Shown here one piece after another: positions 1 through 9,329 of a stretch of 64,000 bases of DNA. How positions within the stretch are numbered: position 1 is the stretch's first letter; each line of letters starts with the position of its first letter. A model generated the notes under the pieces. It was not told where the DNA came from, made no database searches, and worked only from the letters and a program-made list of their open reading frames with translations. Origin of the DNA: Anaerotignum sp. (lineage in GTDB: Bacteria > Bacillota > Clostridia > Lachnospirales > Anaerotignaceae); assembly GCA_020024455.1 (NCBI GenBank), contig JAHHTU010000007.1, positions 1 through 64,000 on the forward strand. Direction: 5' to 3'. A program made the position numbers and the translations under genes.

Positions 1-16
1 CGAAACCAGCTCGATT

Positions 17-215
17 ATTTTATCAAACCGTTTTCTTTTTGTCAAGTACTTTTTTCAGTACTTTTTGTTGACCGAAGTTTTTACTTCTTGCGACAACGTA
101 TTATATTTTATCACGTCATCTTTCTTTTGCCAACACTTTTTTCATTTTCTTTTCTTTTTTTACCGCCTTGTTCAGCGGCGAGATTTATAATATCACATCA
201 AATACTATCTGTCAA
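17..215 (-). promoter_or_regulatory. Three tandem sigma-A promoters, probably of an rRNA operon
   Basis: Reading leftwards on the minus strand there are three near-consensus promoters, each with a 17-base spacer: TTGACA (210-215) with TATTAT (187-192), TTGGCA (128-133) with TAAAAT (105-110), and TTGACA (40-45) with TAAAAT (17-22). Their -10 boxes lie 82 and 88 bases apart. No coding sequence follows before the window edge. Stacked strong promoters with this spacing are typical of rrn operons in Firmicutes, so the transcribed gene is probably 16S rRNA outside the window. The promoters are seen directly; the rRNA target is inferred. Confidence 0.75.
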
Positions 216-268
216 CATCTTTTTTCATTTTTTTTGCAATTTTTTTGCATATCTTGTAAATGACATAT

Positions 269-302
269 AAAAAGTGCCAAAGCAAACACTTTGGCACTTT
301 TT
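269..302 (-). terminator. Rho-independent terminator after recN
   Basis: A 14-base inverted repeat (AAAAAGTGCCAAAG and its complement) with a 6-base loop is flanked by A and T runs and overlaps the recN stop codon. It ends the recN-side operon and separates it from the promoters at the left edge. Confidence 0.85.
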
Positions 303-1986
303 AAGATGATATTCTGTTTTTCTCATCACACAATTCTTTTGCAGCCGCCAAAGCTGTTTGTGTAATCTCCTCGCCACCAATCAAACGAGCCACTTCCAAA
401 TAAGAAGCCTCTTGGTTCAATGCACACACCGTTGTTGTCGTGTCCCCCTGTGTTTCTTTTTTCTCAATCAAATAATGACTGTCTGCCATTGCCGCAATCT
501 GTGGTAAATGTGTAATACACAATATTTGTCTTTTTTGTGCCAAAAAGTGGAGTTTTTCGCCAACTTTCCTTGCTGTTTTCCCACTTACACCTGTATCAAT
601 CTCATCAAATATAAATGTACCGATTTTATCCGCATCTACCAAAACCGTTTTCAATGCCAGCATCACACGGGACATTTCACCACCGGAAGCAATCTTTGCC
701 AAAGGACGCAAATCCGCCCCTGCATTTGCCGCAATCAAAAATTCCACCTTATCCACACCGTCAGAGGTAAACTGTGGTTGTGGTTGTATCGAAATTTCAA
801 ATTTTGCCTGTACCATTTGCATATCATGTAATGCTTCTTCCACCTGCACCTGCACTTGTTTTGCCGTATTGGTACGAATTTGTGTCATCTTTGCGGCAAT
901 TTCTTGCATATGCTTCTCCATTTGATGGCACTCTTTTTCCAATTCCATTGTTTTTTCTTCGCTGTTTTTCAAAAACTCCAATTCTTCCGTTGCTTTTTCA
1001 TAGAAATCCAATACTGCTGCCATACTGCCGCCATATTTTCGTTTCAAGCGATATAATAGTTGCAATCGCTCTTCGATTTCTTCCAATCCTTCTGGATTGA
1101 TTTCCAACTGTTCGGTATATCGTTTCCATTCTCTCGCACCATCTTCCAACTGTGCGTATGTCGTTTCCATACGTTCTGCCAAATCGGAAAGGGAGGAATC
1201 CAGCATTGCCGCTTCTTGCAAACAATGTATCACCTCACCGAAATTATCACACACCGAGCCATATTCTCCATCATATAATAATTTCATGCCCTGCATCGAA
1301 TGCCTAATCAATTTGTCCATACCTTGCAGACGTTTTTTTTGTTCCAACAAACTTTCTTCTTCATCTATGGTGATATTTGCCTGTGCGATTTCTTCTATCT
1401 GAAATTGTAAAATATCCATTCTTTGTGCCAAACTGCTTTCATCTTTGCAAAGCATTGCCAACTGTTTTCTGACATCTTTCAATTTTCTGCTCCATTGTCT
1501 GTAATCTTCTAATTGCACAGCCAAATCCGCACCACAAAAACGGTCGAGTAATAAAATATGTTTGCTCGGATTTAATAACGATTGATGGTCATGTTGCCCG
1601 TAAATATCCAGCAATTCTGTTGACAAATCCCGCAACATACCGGCAGTCACTGTACTTCCATTCACTCTTGCAATGGTTTTCCCGTTGTTTTGCATGATAC
1701 GGGAAATCAAAACAGAGCCATCATCTTCCTGTGAAATCCCATTTTCCTCCAAAAATTGTGCAACCTTTGGATTATCTGTCCGAAACAAGGCTTCCACAAT
1801 GGCGGTGTTTGCTTCTTTTCGCAAAAAATCCTTGTTCACTCTGCCGCCCAATGCAAAATGCAAAGAATCAATCACCATAGACTTCCCTGCACCGGTTTCT
1901 CCGGTCAATATATTCAATCCTTTTTGAAAATACAGTTCACTTTCTGCAATCAAAGCAACATTTTTGATGTGCAAATGTTCCAGCAT
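301..1986 (-). CDS. recN: DNA repair protein RecN
   Basis: RecN is an SMC-like ATPase that acts early in double-strand break repair by gathering DNA ends. The 561-residue protein has the expected family length. The Walker A motif GETGAGKS lies at residues 29-36, the ABC-type signature LASGGEMSR near 430-440 and the Walker B/D-loop IFDEIDTGVSG near 458. The middle (about 150-390) is rich in Leu, Glu and Lys, as expected for the coiled-coil arm. The ATG at 1986 has a GAGG ribosome site 8 bases upstream. The gene is the last of the nadK-argR-recN series, the usual clostridial order, and closes with a strong terminator. Confidence 0.97.
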   Translation of the reverse strand: MLEHLHIKNVALIAESELYFQKGLNILTGETGAGKSMVIDSLHFALGGRVNKDFLRKEANTAIVEALFRTDNPKVAQFLEENGISQEDDGSVLISRIMQNNGKTIARVNGSTVTAGMLRDLSTELLDIYGQHDHQSLLNPSKHILLLDRFCGADLAVQLEDYRQWSRKLKDVRKQLAMLCKDESSLAQRMDILQFQIEEIAQANITIDEEESLLEQKKRLQGMDKLIRHSMQGMKLLYDGEYGSVCDNFGEVIHCLQEAAMLDSSLSDLAERMETTYAQLEDGAREWKRYTEQLEINPEGLEEIEERLQLLYRLKRKYGGSMAAVLDFYEKATEELEFLKNSEEKTMELEKECHQMEKHMQEIAAKMTQIRTNTAKQVQVQVEEALHDMQMVQAKFEISIQPQPQFTSDGVDKVEFLIAANAGADLRPLAKIASGGEMSRVMLALKTVLVDADKIGTFIFDEIDTGVSGKTARKVGEKLHFLAQKRQILCITHLPQIAAMADSHYLIEKKETQGDTTTTVCALNQEASYLEVARLIGGEEITQTALAAAKELCDEKNRISS

Positions 1987-2003
1987 GGCAAATACCTCAT
2001 TTC

Positions 2004-2459
2004 TTACGCACTGTGGATAATGCGATATAATTTTTCAATAATAGCAACGGCTTGGTTGTGGGTACGCACCACACAAAATACGGTATCATCGCCGGCAATC
2101 GTGCCAATCATTTCAGGATTTTTCATATTATCCAAAGCCACTGCCACCGCCATACCCATACCCTCCAATGTTTTGACCACAATGATGTTCTGGGCATAAT
2201 CCATTTTTATAACAGCCTCTCGGAACACTCTTGTCAAGCGTTCTGTAATTTCTATATCATTTCCGGTAATGACAGAATATTTTTGTTTGCCCCTTTCCGT
2301 TGCAATTTTTGTCAATTTCATTTCCCGAATATCACGGGAAACGGTTGCCTGTGTCACAGAAAAACCCTCATCACATAACCTTTGTGCCAATTCGTCCTGT
2401 GTTTCAATATCATATGTTTCAATCAATTCTAATATTTTTGCGTGTCTGGCAATTTTCAT
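2004..2459 (-). CDS. argR: Arginine repressor ArgR
   Basis: ArgR (AhrC in Bacillus) is an arginine-sensing hexameric repressor/activator of arginine biosynthesis and catabolism genes. The N-terminal winged helix (about residues 1-70) contains the recognition stretch SVTQATVSRDIREM. The C-terminal oligomerisation and arginine-binding domain contains GTIAGDDTVFCVVR, whose GTIAGDDT segment is the conserved ligand-binding motif. I place the start at ATG 2459, because the alternative TTG at 2471 sits directly on the AAAGG ribosome site. Linkage to recN is conserved across Firmicutes and does not imply shared function. Confidence 0.95.
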   Translation of the reverse strand: MKIARHAKILELIETYDIETQDELAQRLCDEGFSVTQATVSRDIREMKLTKIATERGKQKYSVITGNDIEITERLTRVFREAVIKMDYAQNIIVVKTLEGMGMAVAVALDNMKNPEMIGTIAGDDTVFCVVRTHNQAVAIIEKLYRIIHSA

Positions 2460-2478
2460 TTTTATACACAACCTTTCT

Positions 2479-3330
2479 TTATCTTACTAATTTATGACGC
2501 AATACATCATAAAAACTTTGCGTATTTGTTTTCATAATTGACGCAAATACCCTTGCTTTTTCAATATGTATGGTTGTTTTGCCACTCAACGACCAGCCTT
2601 CTTGCCCATCTGCACTGACAGTAAATGCCGTTTCTTCTCTGGGATTGATTTCCAATGTCACAACATCATCAGCAGAAACCACAATCGAACGACTTGTCAA
2701 TGTATGTGCCGCAATCGGTGTAATTGCAATAATCTGTGCATCTGCTTTCAAAACAGGGCCGCCTGCGGATAAATTGTATGCGGTAGAACCGGTTGGTGTA
2801 CATACCACCACCCCATCAGCCCGTAATGTGTCCACGTATTCACCATTGATATAAATGCGAAATTCCAATATTTTATACAGCAGTCCTCTTGTCACACAAA
2901 TATCGTTCAATGCCAATATATGCTCCTGTGTTTGCTGTGCCGTTTGGAAAGTGGTTTCCAACAACATTCTTTTTTCCGTGGTATATTTGCCTGCTAACAC
3001 CTTATCAATCGCAAATTCCGCTTTGTTTTTTTCTTCTGCCGTCAAAAACCCAAGTGTACCCAAATTGATGCCCAAAATCGGTGTATCGTAACGAGCGGAT
3101 TTTCTGCCAACGCCAAGCAATGTGCCATCACCGCCCAATGAAATCAAAAAATCAGAATACTGGAACAATTCTTCTTCTTTTCTTGCATACATTTCCAAGT
3201 CTGCCAACTGTGCCACATCTTCTGTCAACTGTGGCATACACCCTCTGTCCAATAAATGGCGCAACAACCTTTTTGTCACAGCCAAATCCTTATCTTTTTC
3301 TATATTGGGCAGTATTCCCACTTTAACCAC
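2479..3330 (-). CDS. nadK: NAD kinase
   Basis: This cytosolic enzyme phosphorylates NAD to NADP using ATP or polyphosphate. The 283-residue protein has the family's GGDGT motif at residues 66-70 (SLGGDGTLLGVGR), an ALNDICVTRG segment corresponding to the conserved NE/D substrate loop, and the TPTGSTAYNLSAGGP glycine-rich region near residue 180. Translation starts at a GTG with AGGAGG 7 bases upstream; no ATG fits the motif spacing. It lies between tlyA and argR with short gaps and is probably co-transcribed with them. Confidence 0.95.
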   Translation of the reverse strand: MVKVGILPNIEKDKDLAVTKRLLRHLLDRGCMPQLTEDVAQLADLEMYARKEEELFQYSDFLISLGGDGTLLGVGRKSARYDTPILGINLGTLGFLTAEEKNKAEFAIDKVLAGKYTTEKRMLLETTFQTAQQTQEHILALNDICVTRGLLYKILEFRIYINGEYVDTLRADGVVVCTPTGSTAYNLSAGGPVLKADAQIIAITPIAAHTLTSRSIVVSADDVVTLEINPREETAFTVSADGQEGWSLSGKTTIHIEKARVFASIMKTNTQSFYDVLRHKLVR

Positions 3331-3357
3331 GAAAGCACCTCCTGTTGCATCATCTGT

Positions 3358-4176
3358 TTAGAGCATCTCATGGGATTTTGAAACCACATACTGTTTCAAT
3401 TCTTCCAATGCTTCTGCCTGTAAGCCGCTGTTTTTTTTGTCCAAATAAATCAAATACTCAATATTGCCTTTTGGGCCTTTAATCGGAGAAAAATCCAAAC
3501 CCAATATGCCCAAACCATTCGCCGTCACATAATTGGTAATCATATCAATGACTTCTTTGTGTACCGCAATATCCCGTACCACGCCGTTTTTACCGACTTT
3601 TTCTCTGCCTGCTTCAAATTGGGGTTTAATCAAACAAACCAACTGCCCATCTTCTGCCATCACACCGGTCACAGCAGGCAATATTTTTGTCAAGGATATA
3701 AACGCCACATCAATGGACGTAAAAGATGGGGGTTCCGGCACTTGTTCTGTGGACAAATATCTTGCATTTGTTTTTTCCAGGCAAACCACTCTTGCATCGT
3801 TGCGTAATTTCCAAGCCAGTTCTCCATATCCCACATCAACGGCATATACTTTGCTTGCACCATTTTGCAACATACAATCCGTAAAACCGCCCGTAGATGC
3901 ACCAATGTCCATACAAATTTTATTTTCCAATGTAATAGGGAACACTTCCATCGCTTTTTCCAATTTGTATCCGCCACGGCTGACATATTTCATGCCAACT
4001 TCTTTGACTGCAATCTCTGCATCTATCGCCACTTTTGTTCCCGCTTTATCTTCTTTCACGCCGTCCACATACACCACGCCTGCCATAATATAGGCTTTTG
4101 CTCGGTCTCTGCCACTGGCAAGCCCACGTTGCACCAGCAGTGTATCCAGACGCTCTTTGCTTACTTTTTCCGCCAT
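3358..4176 (-). CDS. tlyA: TlyA-family rRNA 2'-O-methyltransferase
   Basis: The TlyA/YqxC family has an N-terminal S4 RNA-binding domain (about residues 7-65, containing LVQRGLASGRDRAKAYI) and a C-terminal FtsJ-like methyltransferase domain. The SAM-binding motif DIGASTGGFTDC lies at residues 90-101. Members methylate ribose in 16S and 23S rRNA in mycobacteria; the clostridial role is less certain. The 272-residue length is normal. The ATG has AGGAG 10 bases upstream. It sits just downstream of dxs, the usual arrangement in spore formers. Confidence 0.92.
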   Translation of the reverse strand: MAEKVSKERLDTLLVQRGLASGRDRAKAYIMAGVVYVDGVKEDKAGTKVAIDAEIAVKEVGMKYVSRGGYKLEKAMEVFPITLENKICMDIGASTGGFTDCMLQNGASKVYAVDVGYGELAWKLRNDARVVCLEKTNARYLSTEQVPEPPSFTSIDVAFISLTKILPAVTGVMAEDGQLVCLIKPQFEAGREKVGKNGVVRDIAVHKEVIDMITNYVTANGLGILGLDFSPIKGPKGNIEYLIYLDKKNSGLQAEALEELKQYVVSKSHEML

Positions 4177-4181
4177 AATAT

Positions 4182-6065
4182 TTATTCTCCTATGGTTTGT
4201 TTTATGCTCTGATAAATCCCCTGTCCGTCTAAGCCGTATTTTTCAAACAACTGTGCTTGTGTCCCTTGTTCAATAAATACATTGGGAAATGCCAAATTTC
4301 TGACATTCGCCTGTATGCCGCAATCGCTGTAATGTTCCAACACCGCAGAACCGAAACCGCCTTTTCTGACATTATCTTCCACCGTAAAAATATAGGTATA
4401 TTGCTGTGCAATCTCTTGCAATGCCTCTGCATCTAATGGCGTTATAAATCGCATATTCAGCAAGGCAGGACTTTTCCCTTCTGCACGCAATTTTTCTGCC
4501 GCTTCATATGCCGCTTCCAACATATGTCCTTCTGCCAGTATGGCAATTTCTTCTCCTTTTGCAATCCATTCTGCTTTGCCGGTTTCGATTGGTGTTTGAT
4601 ACTGTTCAAATTTTGTGATAGCAGTTCCTCGTGGATATCGTATCGCCACCGGCCCCGGACAAACATTGACTGCATATTCCAACATTTCTTCCAACTCCCA
4701 AGCATTTTTGGGTGAAAGCACTGTCATGTTTGGAATATGTCTTAAAAAGGATACATCAAACACCCCTTGATGTGTTTCTCCGTCTGCTCCGACAATCCCT
4801 GCACGGTCAATGGCAAATACCACGTGCAAATTCTCCATACAAACGTCATGAATGACTTGGTCGTATGCTCTTTGTAAAAAAGAGGAATATACCGCAAACA
4901 CAGGAATTTGTTTTTGACTTGCCAAACCTGCGGCAAATGTTGTGCCGTGCTGTTCTGCAATCGCAACATCAAAAAACCGTTTTGGGAATTCTTTTTGGAA
5001 CTTTTCAAATCCCGTACCGCTGCACATTGCCGCTGTAATCCCCACAACTTTTGGATTATGTCTTGCAATTTCTACAATTTTATCACCGAATACGCTTGAC
5101 CAACTTTTTCCACTGCTTTTTGATACTGCCTGTCCTGTTTTCAAATCAAACGCACTCACGCCATGGTATGCCCAAGGTTTTTCTTCGGCATAAGGATACC
5201 CTTTGCCTTTGACTGTTTTCACATGGATAAACAAAGGTCCATGCATCTGTTTCACATTTTGGAATAACTCTATCAACTCCGGCAAATCATGTCCGTCCAC
5301 AGGGCCAATATACTTAAAGCCCATATGTTCAAACACCGCACCCTGTAACAACAACAACTTTGCACCATCACGCACTTTTTCCAACACTGCATATGCAGGT
5401 CTGCCCAAAGCAGGGACTTGGTCACGAAATTGTCTGAGATGGTCTTTCAAATTTTGATATCGGTTGCTTGTACGCAATGTATGAAAATGATTGCTGATTG
5501 CCCCAACATTGGTATCAATCGACATTTCATTATCATTTAATATCACAATCAAATTTGTATTTTCTTTTCCGGCATTGTTGAGTGCTTCATATGCCAGTCC
5601 GCCGGTCATGGAACCGTCCCCAATCACTGCAATCACATTGTTTTTTCTGCCTTGCAAATCTCTTGCTTTTGCAATCCCCAATGCTGCGGAAATAGAGGTA
5701 GAGCTATGCCCTGCGGCAAATGCGTCACAAGGGCTTTCATTCGGTTTTGGAAACCCGCTCAATCCGTCCATCTGTCTTAATGACGGAAACCCATCTTTTC
5801 TGCCCGTCAAAATTTTGTGTATATAAGCTTGATGTCCTACGTCCCACACAATTTTGTCCTGTGGCACACAAAAACAGTATTCCAAAGCCACCGTCAACTC
5901 TACCACACCCAAATTTGATGCCAAATGTCCACCTGTTTTGGAAACCGAACGCAACAAAAATCTTCGCAATTCTTTGCACAACTGTTCCATTTCTTTGATA
6001 TCCAATTTTTTCAAATCTTCCGGACTATTTATATCATTCAGCAATCTTTTCAATTTAACCACCAT
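4182..6065 (-). CDS. dxs: 1-deoxy-D-xylulose-5-phosphate synthase
   Basis: DXS condenses pyruvate and glyceraldehyde 3-phosphate to DXP, the first step of the non-mevalonate isoprenoid pathway, using thiamine diphosphate. The 627-residue protein shows the ThDP motif beginning GDGSMTGG at 149-156 and ending near N178, the early active-site histidine in VGHQAY (about 78), and the IAEQHG glutamate near 370 in the Pyr domain. A C-terminal transketolase domain follows. The ribosome site GAAGAAG is weak. ispA lies two genes upstream, so two isoprenoid enzymes share this operon. Confidence 0.97.
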   Translation of the reverse strand: MVVKLKRLLNDINSPEDLKKLDIKEMEQLCKELRRFLLRSVSKTGGHLASNLGVVELTVALEYCFCVPQDKIVWDVGHQAYIHKILTGRKDGFPSLRQMDGLSGFPKPNESPCDAFAAGHSSTSISAALGIAKARDLQGRKNNVIAVIGDGSMTGGLAYEALNNAGKENTNLIVILNDNEMSIDTNVGAISNHFHTLRTSNRYQNLKDHLRQFRDQVPALGRPAYAVLEKVRDGAKLLLLQGAVFEHMGFKYIGPVDGHDLPELIELFQNVKQMHGPLFIHVKTVKGKGYPYAEEKPWAYHGVSAFDLKTGQAVSKSSGKSWSSVFGDKIVEIARHNPKVVGITAAMCSGTGFEKFQKEFPKRFFDVAIAEQHGTTFAAGLASQKQIPVFAVYSSFLQRAYDQVIHDVCMENLHVVFAIDRAGIVGADGETHQGVFDVSFLRHIPNMTVLSPKNAWELEEMLEYAVNVCPGPVAIRYPRGTAITKFEQYQTPIETGKAEWIAKGEEIAILAEGHMLEAAYEAAEKLRAEGKSPALLNMRFITPLDAEALQEIAQQYTYIFTVEDNVRKGGFGSAVLEHYSDCGIQANVRNLAFPNVFIEQGTQAQLFEKYGLDGQGIYQSIKQTIGE

Positions 6066-6074
6066 CTTCTTCTA

Positions 6075-6503
6075 TTAAAATAACAGACCAACTACAATCC
6101 CCAATATTGCACCAACAAACACTTCCAATGGGGTATGGCCCAACAATTCTTTTACTTTGCTAAAATTGGGCAATTCATGATGCACAATCAAATAATTCAG
6201 TATTTCTGCCTGTTTGCCTGCCGCACGGCGAATCCCTGCCGCATCATACATCACCACAAATGAAAATATCAATGCAATGGCGAAGAAAGCAGAATCAAAG
6301 CCATAATATTTTCCCACGCTGGTTGTCAACGCCATCACCAAAGAAGAATGGGAGCTGGGCATACCACCTGTCCCGACAATGCGTGTTGCATCAAATTTTC
6401 TCTGTGTCACAATCGGACGAATGGTCTTAAATCCCTGTGCAATCGCCCATGAAATAATCGCTGCCCAAAACGGTCTGTTTGACAATATCATTTCAAATCC
6501 CAT
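6075..6503 (-). CDS. Divergent PAP2-family membrane protein (DUF212)
   Basis: The 142-residue hydrophobic protein has about four membrane segments and the family's signature GTGGMPSSHSSLVMALT (about residues 44-60), in which PSSHS matches the phosphatase motif of PAP2 enzymes. A second conserved block, MYDAAGIRRAAGKQAEILN, follows near 90-108. Members include YuiD of Bacillus; their substrate is not established. The position between ispA and dxs suggests a polyprenyl or other lipid phosphate substrate, which is inference. The ribosome site is weak, and ATG 6491 is an alternative start. Confidence 0.85.
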   Translation of the reverse strand: MGFEMILSNRPFWAAIISWAIAQGFKTIRPIVTQRKFDATRIVGTGGMPSSHSSLVMALTTSVGKYYGFDSAFFAIALIFSFVVMYDAAGIRRAAGKQAEILNYLIVHHELPNFSKVKELLGHTPLEVFVGAILGIVVGLLF

Positions 6504-6531
6504 ACTACCATCTTCTTTCTGCTTGTTTGTG

Positions 6532-7416
6532 TCAATATGTCCGTTGCAATAAATATTGTGTCAATGCTTTCAAAAATGCCCCCTGCTCTCCCATACGTTC
6601 CCATATTTCGAGTGCTTCTGCGGTCAGTTTTTGTGCAAATTCCTTTGATTTTTCAATGCCATACATTGTTACAAATGTATTCTTTTCATTTTTTTCATCA
6701 CTGTGTGCAGGCTTACCCAATGCCTCTGTGGTTTGTGTCACGTCTAAAATATCGTCTAATATTTGAAATGCCACACCGATTTTTTCACCGGCAACACCAA
6801 ACTGGACAATCGTTTCCTCGTCTGCACCACCTGCACAAGCACCTGCCTGTAATGCACCTTTTATCATTGCCGCTGTTTTATGTAAATGTATAAATTCCAA
6901 TGTTTTTTCGTCCAATGGTTTTCCTTCGAAGTACACATCTACCACTTGACCGGTCAGCATACCGTGTAAACCCGCACCTTTTGCAACTGCCAACATCGCA
7001 CCCGTTGTTTGTTTGCATGGATTTTGATAACAAGCATTTGCCATCACTTCCATTGCCTGATGCAACAAACCATCACCTGCCAAAATTGCCATTGCCTCTC
7101 CGAATTGTTTATGATTGGTCGGTTTGCCCCTTCTCAAATCATCATCGTCCATCGCCGGCAAATCGTCATGAATTAAGGAATATGTGTGTATCATTTCCAA
7201 TGCACAAGCAAAAGGCTCAGCCAGTTTCGCATCACCGCCCACTGCTTTGCACGCCTCCAAAACCATCATCGGACGCAATCTTTTGCCACCTGCAAACAAA
7301 CTATATCGCATTGCCTCAAAAATAACAGGTGGAAATGCTGTTTGCTTTGGGACATATCTTCCCAGCATGGTTTCGATTTCTGCAATATTTTGTTTCAACT
7401 GTTTTTCAAAGTCCAT
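6532..7416 (-). CDS. ispA: Farnesyl/geranyl diphosphate synthase (polyprenyl synthetase)
   Basis: This class E prenyltransferase condenses isopentenyl diphosphate with allylic diphosphates to give geranyl/farnesyl diphosphate, the precursor of undecaprenyl and quinone side chains. In the 294-residue protein the first aspartate-rich motif is DDLPAMD (84-90), followed by DDDLRRGKPT; the second is QILDDILD near 220. GGKRLRPM (43-50) forms the IPP-binding site. The ATG at 7416 has AAGGGG upstream and overlaps the end of xseB by 11 bases, so the two are translationally linked. Confidence 0.95.
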   Translation of the reverse strand: MDFEKQLKQNIAEIETMLGRYVPKQTAFPPVIFEAMRYSLFAGGKRLRPMMVLEACKAVGGDAKLAEPFACALEMIHTYSLIHDDLPAMDDDDLRRGKPTNHKQFGEAMAILAGDGLLHQAMEVMANACYQNPCKQTTGAMLAVAKGAGLHGMLTGQVVDVYFEGKPLDEKTLEFIHLHKTAAMIKGALQAGACAGGADEETIVQFGVAGEKIGVAFQILDDILDVTQTTEALGKPAHSDEKNEKNTFVTMYGIEKSKEFAQKLTAEALEIWERMGEQGAFLKALTQYLLQRTY

Positions 7417-7651
7417 ATTTTTCCCCTTCTTTCTGAAAAGGCTTTTCTTCCCATATGCCTGCTTCTTTTTGCAGCAATACCACACTACCTTCTGCCATTG
7501 CCAATTTTTCTTTACAAACAGCGGATAAAGAAATCCCCTCTTGGTATAATTTCACCGCATCTTCCAAAGGCACTTCTTTTGCCTCCAACTGCTCCACAAT
7601 TTCTTCCAAACGCATGATTGCGTCTTCAAATGTCACTTTCTTTTTCGCCAT
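7406..7651 (-). CDS. xseB: Exodeoxyribonuclease VII small subunit
   Basis: XseB is the small helical subunit of exonuclease VII, which degrades single-stranded DNA from both ends. The 81-residue protein begins MAKKKVTFEDAIMRLEEIV and contains the family core around LEAKEVPLEDAVKLYQEG (residues 22-39). The length is normal. It overlaps the end of xseA by 26 bases and the start of ispA by 11, which indicates one tightly coupled transcript. Confidence 0.93.
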   Translation of the reverse strand: MAKKKVTFEDAIMRLEEIVEQLEAKEVPLEDAVKLYQEGISLSAVCKEKLAMAEGSVVLLQKEAGIWEEKPFQKEGEKYGL

Positions 7652-8861
7652 GAGATTTCACCGCCTTTTGATTGATTTGTGCCTGCAAAGTACCGTCTTG
7701 CAAGCATATGGTCACCATATCCCCAATGGTTACATATTCTACCGATGTCAGCAATTTTCCTTTTTCGGTTGTCACCATGCTATATCCTCTTTGCATCACT
7801 GCATACGGAGAAACTGCCTGCAATCGGTAAGAAAGCTGTTCCAATTTATTTTTTTTCTGTGATATTTGCTGTTGCACTTGTTTTGTCAACATTTGTTGTT
7901 TTTGTAAATATCTTTGTTTTTGTGCATCTATATATGCCAAAGGCTTTGCCAAAACAGAATGTTTCATCAAAAACAAAAACCGTCTGTCTGCACTTGTCAA
8001 AACCGCCTGTATATCTCTTTGCAAACGCAAAGTCATTTTTTCCAATCGTTCTATTTTGGGTTGTAGCGATTCTGTTGCCAATTCTGCGGCTGCGGAAGGT
8101 GTTGCCGCCCGCAAATCTGCCACAAAATCCGCAATCGTAAAATCGGTTTCATGTCCCACTGCCGAAATCACCGGTATTTCCGATGCAAAAATCGCCCTTG
8201 CCACACTTTCTTCATTGAAACACCACAAATCTTCTATCGAGCCACCGCCACGCCCCACAATCATCACATCGGCTTTTCCCCATTGGTTCACCGCCTTGAT
8301 GGAGCGTACAATATCCTGTGCGGCATTTGCACCCTGCACCAATGTCGGAAATACTGCAATCTTCACCGCAGGATTTCTGCGTGTTGCCACTTGAATGATA
8401 TCTTGCACTGCGGCACCGCTTGGTGATGTTACCACAGCAATACAGGACGGATTTTTTGGAAGTTCTCTTTTGTAATCTACATCAAAAAGCCCTTCGGCTT
8501 CCAATTCTTTTTTTAGCTGTTCAAACGCTGTCTGCAACACACCCACGCCCACAGGTTCCAAAAACTCTGCATACAGTTGGTATTGCCCTGTTTTTTCATA
8601 TAGTGATACACTCCCATACAATACCACCTGCATACCATTTTCCACCACAAACGGCAACTGCTCGGCATACTGGCGAAACATCACACACTGCACAGCACCC
8701 ACTGCATCTTTCAGTGTAAAATACAGATGTCCCGAACCATGTGCCTTAAAGTTTGAAATTTCGCCTCGAATGAGCAAACTGTTTAAGATACAATCGTTTT
8801 CCAATAAATTTTTGATATAACGGTTAATTTGCCCTACCGTAAATATTTTCGGCTCTATCAT
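7626..8861 (-). CDS. xseA: Exodeoxyribonuclease VII large subunit
   Basis: XseA carries the nuclease active site of exonuclease VII. The N-terminal OB fold (about residues 1-100) includes LIRGEISNFKAHGSGHLYF. The catalytic core contains AVVTSPSGAAVQDI (about 141-154), VGRGGGSIEDLWCFN (about 187-201) and the VISAVGHETDFTI segment, all conserved in the family. The C-terminal third is a long charged helix. At 411 residues it is complete. AAAGGA lies 7 bases before the ATG. Confidence 0.96.
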   Translation of the reverse strand: MIEPKIFTVGQINRYIKNLLENDCILNSLLIRGEISNFKAHGSGHLYFTLKDAVGAVQCVMFRQYAEQLPFVVENGMQVVLYGSVSLYEKTGQYQLYAEFLEPVGVGVLQTAFEQLKKELEAEGLFDVDYKRELPKNPSCIAVVTSPSGAAVQDIIQVATRRNPAVKIAVFPTLVQGANAAQDIVRSIKAVNQWGKADVMIVGRGGGSIEDLWCFNEESVARAIFASEIPVISAVGHETDFTIADFVADLRAATPSAAAELATESLQPKIERLEKMTLRLQRDIQAVLTSADRRFLFLMKHSVLAKPLAYIDAQKQRYLQKQQMLTKQVQQQISQKKNKLEQLSYRLQAVSPYAVMQRGYSMVTTEKGKLLTSVEYVTIGDMVTICLQDGTLQAQINQKAVKSHGEKESDI

Positions 8862-8873
8862 AGATGTATCCTT

Positions 8874-9287
8874 TTATTCTGTCTGTGCTTTTGCAATTTT
8901 ACCCAACACCCCATTGATAAAACTTGGTGCTTCATCAGAGCTGAATTCTTTTGCCAATTCCACTGCTTCATTGATAACCACCGCCACAGGTGCTTCTTTT
9001 GCAAACAGCATTTCATACACTGCCAAACGCAAAATTGCCAAATCCACACGGTTCATTCTTTTGGTGTCCCAATTTTTTGCAAATGCATCAATTTTTGCAT
9101 CAATTTCTGTGATATTTGCTTTTGTACCCTCCACAGTTTCCAAAATGTATGCCTTGTCTTTTGGGGAAACAGGTGCTTCCTGCTCTGCCAAAAACACAGT
9201 TTGGATATCTTCATGCTCTACACTCTCATGAAAATCCATTTGAAATAATAACTTAAACGCATTTTGTCTTGCACTTCTACGACTCAT
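8874..9287 (-). CDS. nusB: Transcription antitermination factor NusB
   Basis: NusB binds boxA RNA together with ribosomal protein S10 and supports antitermination on rRNA operons. The 137-residue all-helical protein opens MSRRSARQNAFKLLFQMDFH and has the RMNRVDLAILRLAVYEML block (about 75-92) and the C-terminal FINGVLGKIA motif, both typical. CGGAGG lies 8 bases before the ATG. A hairpin followed by T residues separates it from asp23, so its expression may be attenuated relative to the upstream gene. Confidence 0.96.
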   Translation of the reverse strand: MSRRSARQNAFKLLFQMDFHESVEHEDIQTVFLAEQEAPVSPKDKAYILETVEGTKANITEIDAKIDAFAKNWDTKRMNRVDLAILRLAVYEMLFAKEAPVAVVINEAVELAKEFSSDEAPSFINGVLGKIAKAQTE

Positions 9288-9329
9288 ATTGCTATCCTCC
9301 GCTTTTCCTTTTCTTCCATTCGGACAAAA

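Noticed and set aside
88..270. A 60-codon frame at the left edge
   Set aside because: It overlaps the three minus-strand promoters, has a low-complexity Phe-rich translation and no ribosome site.
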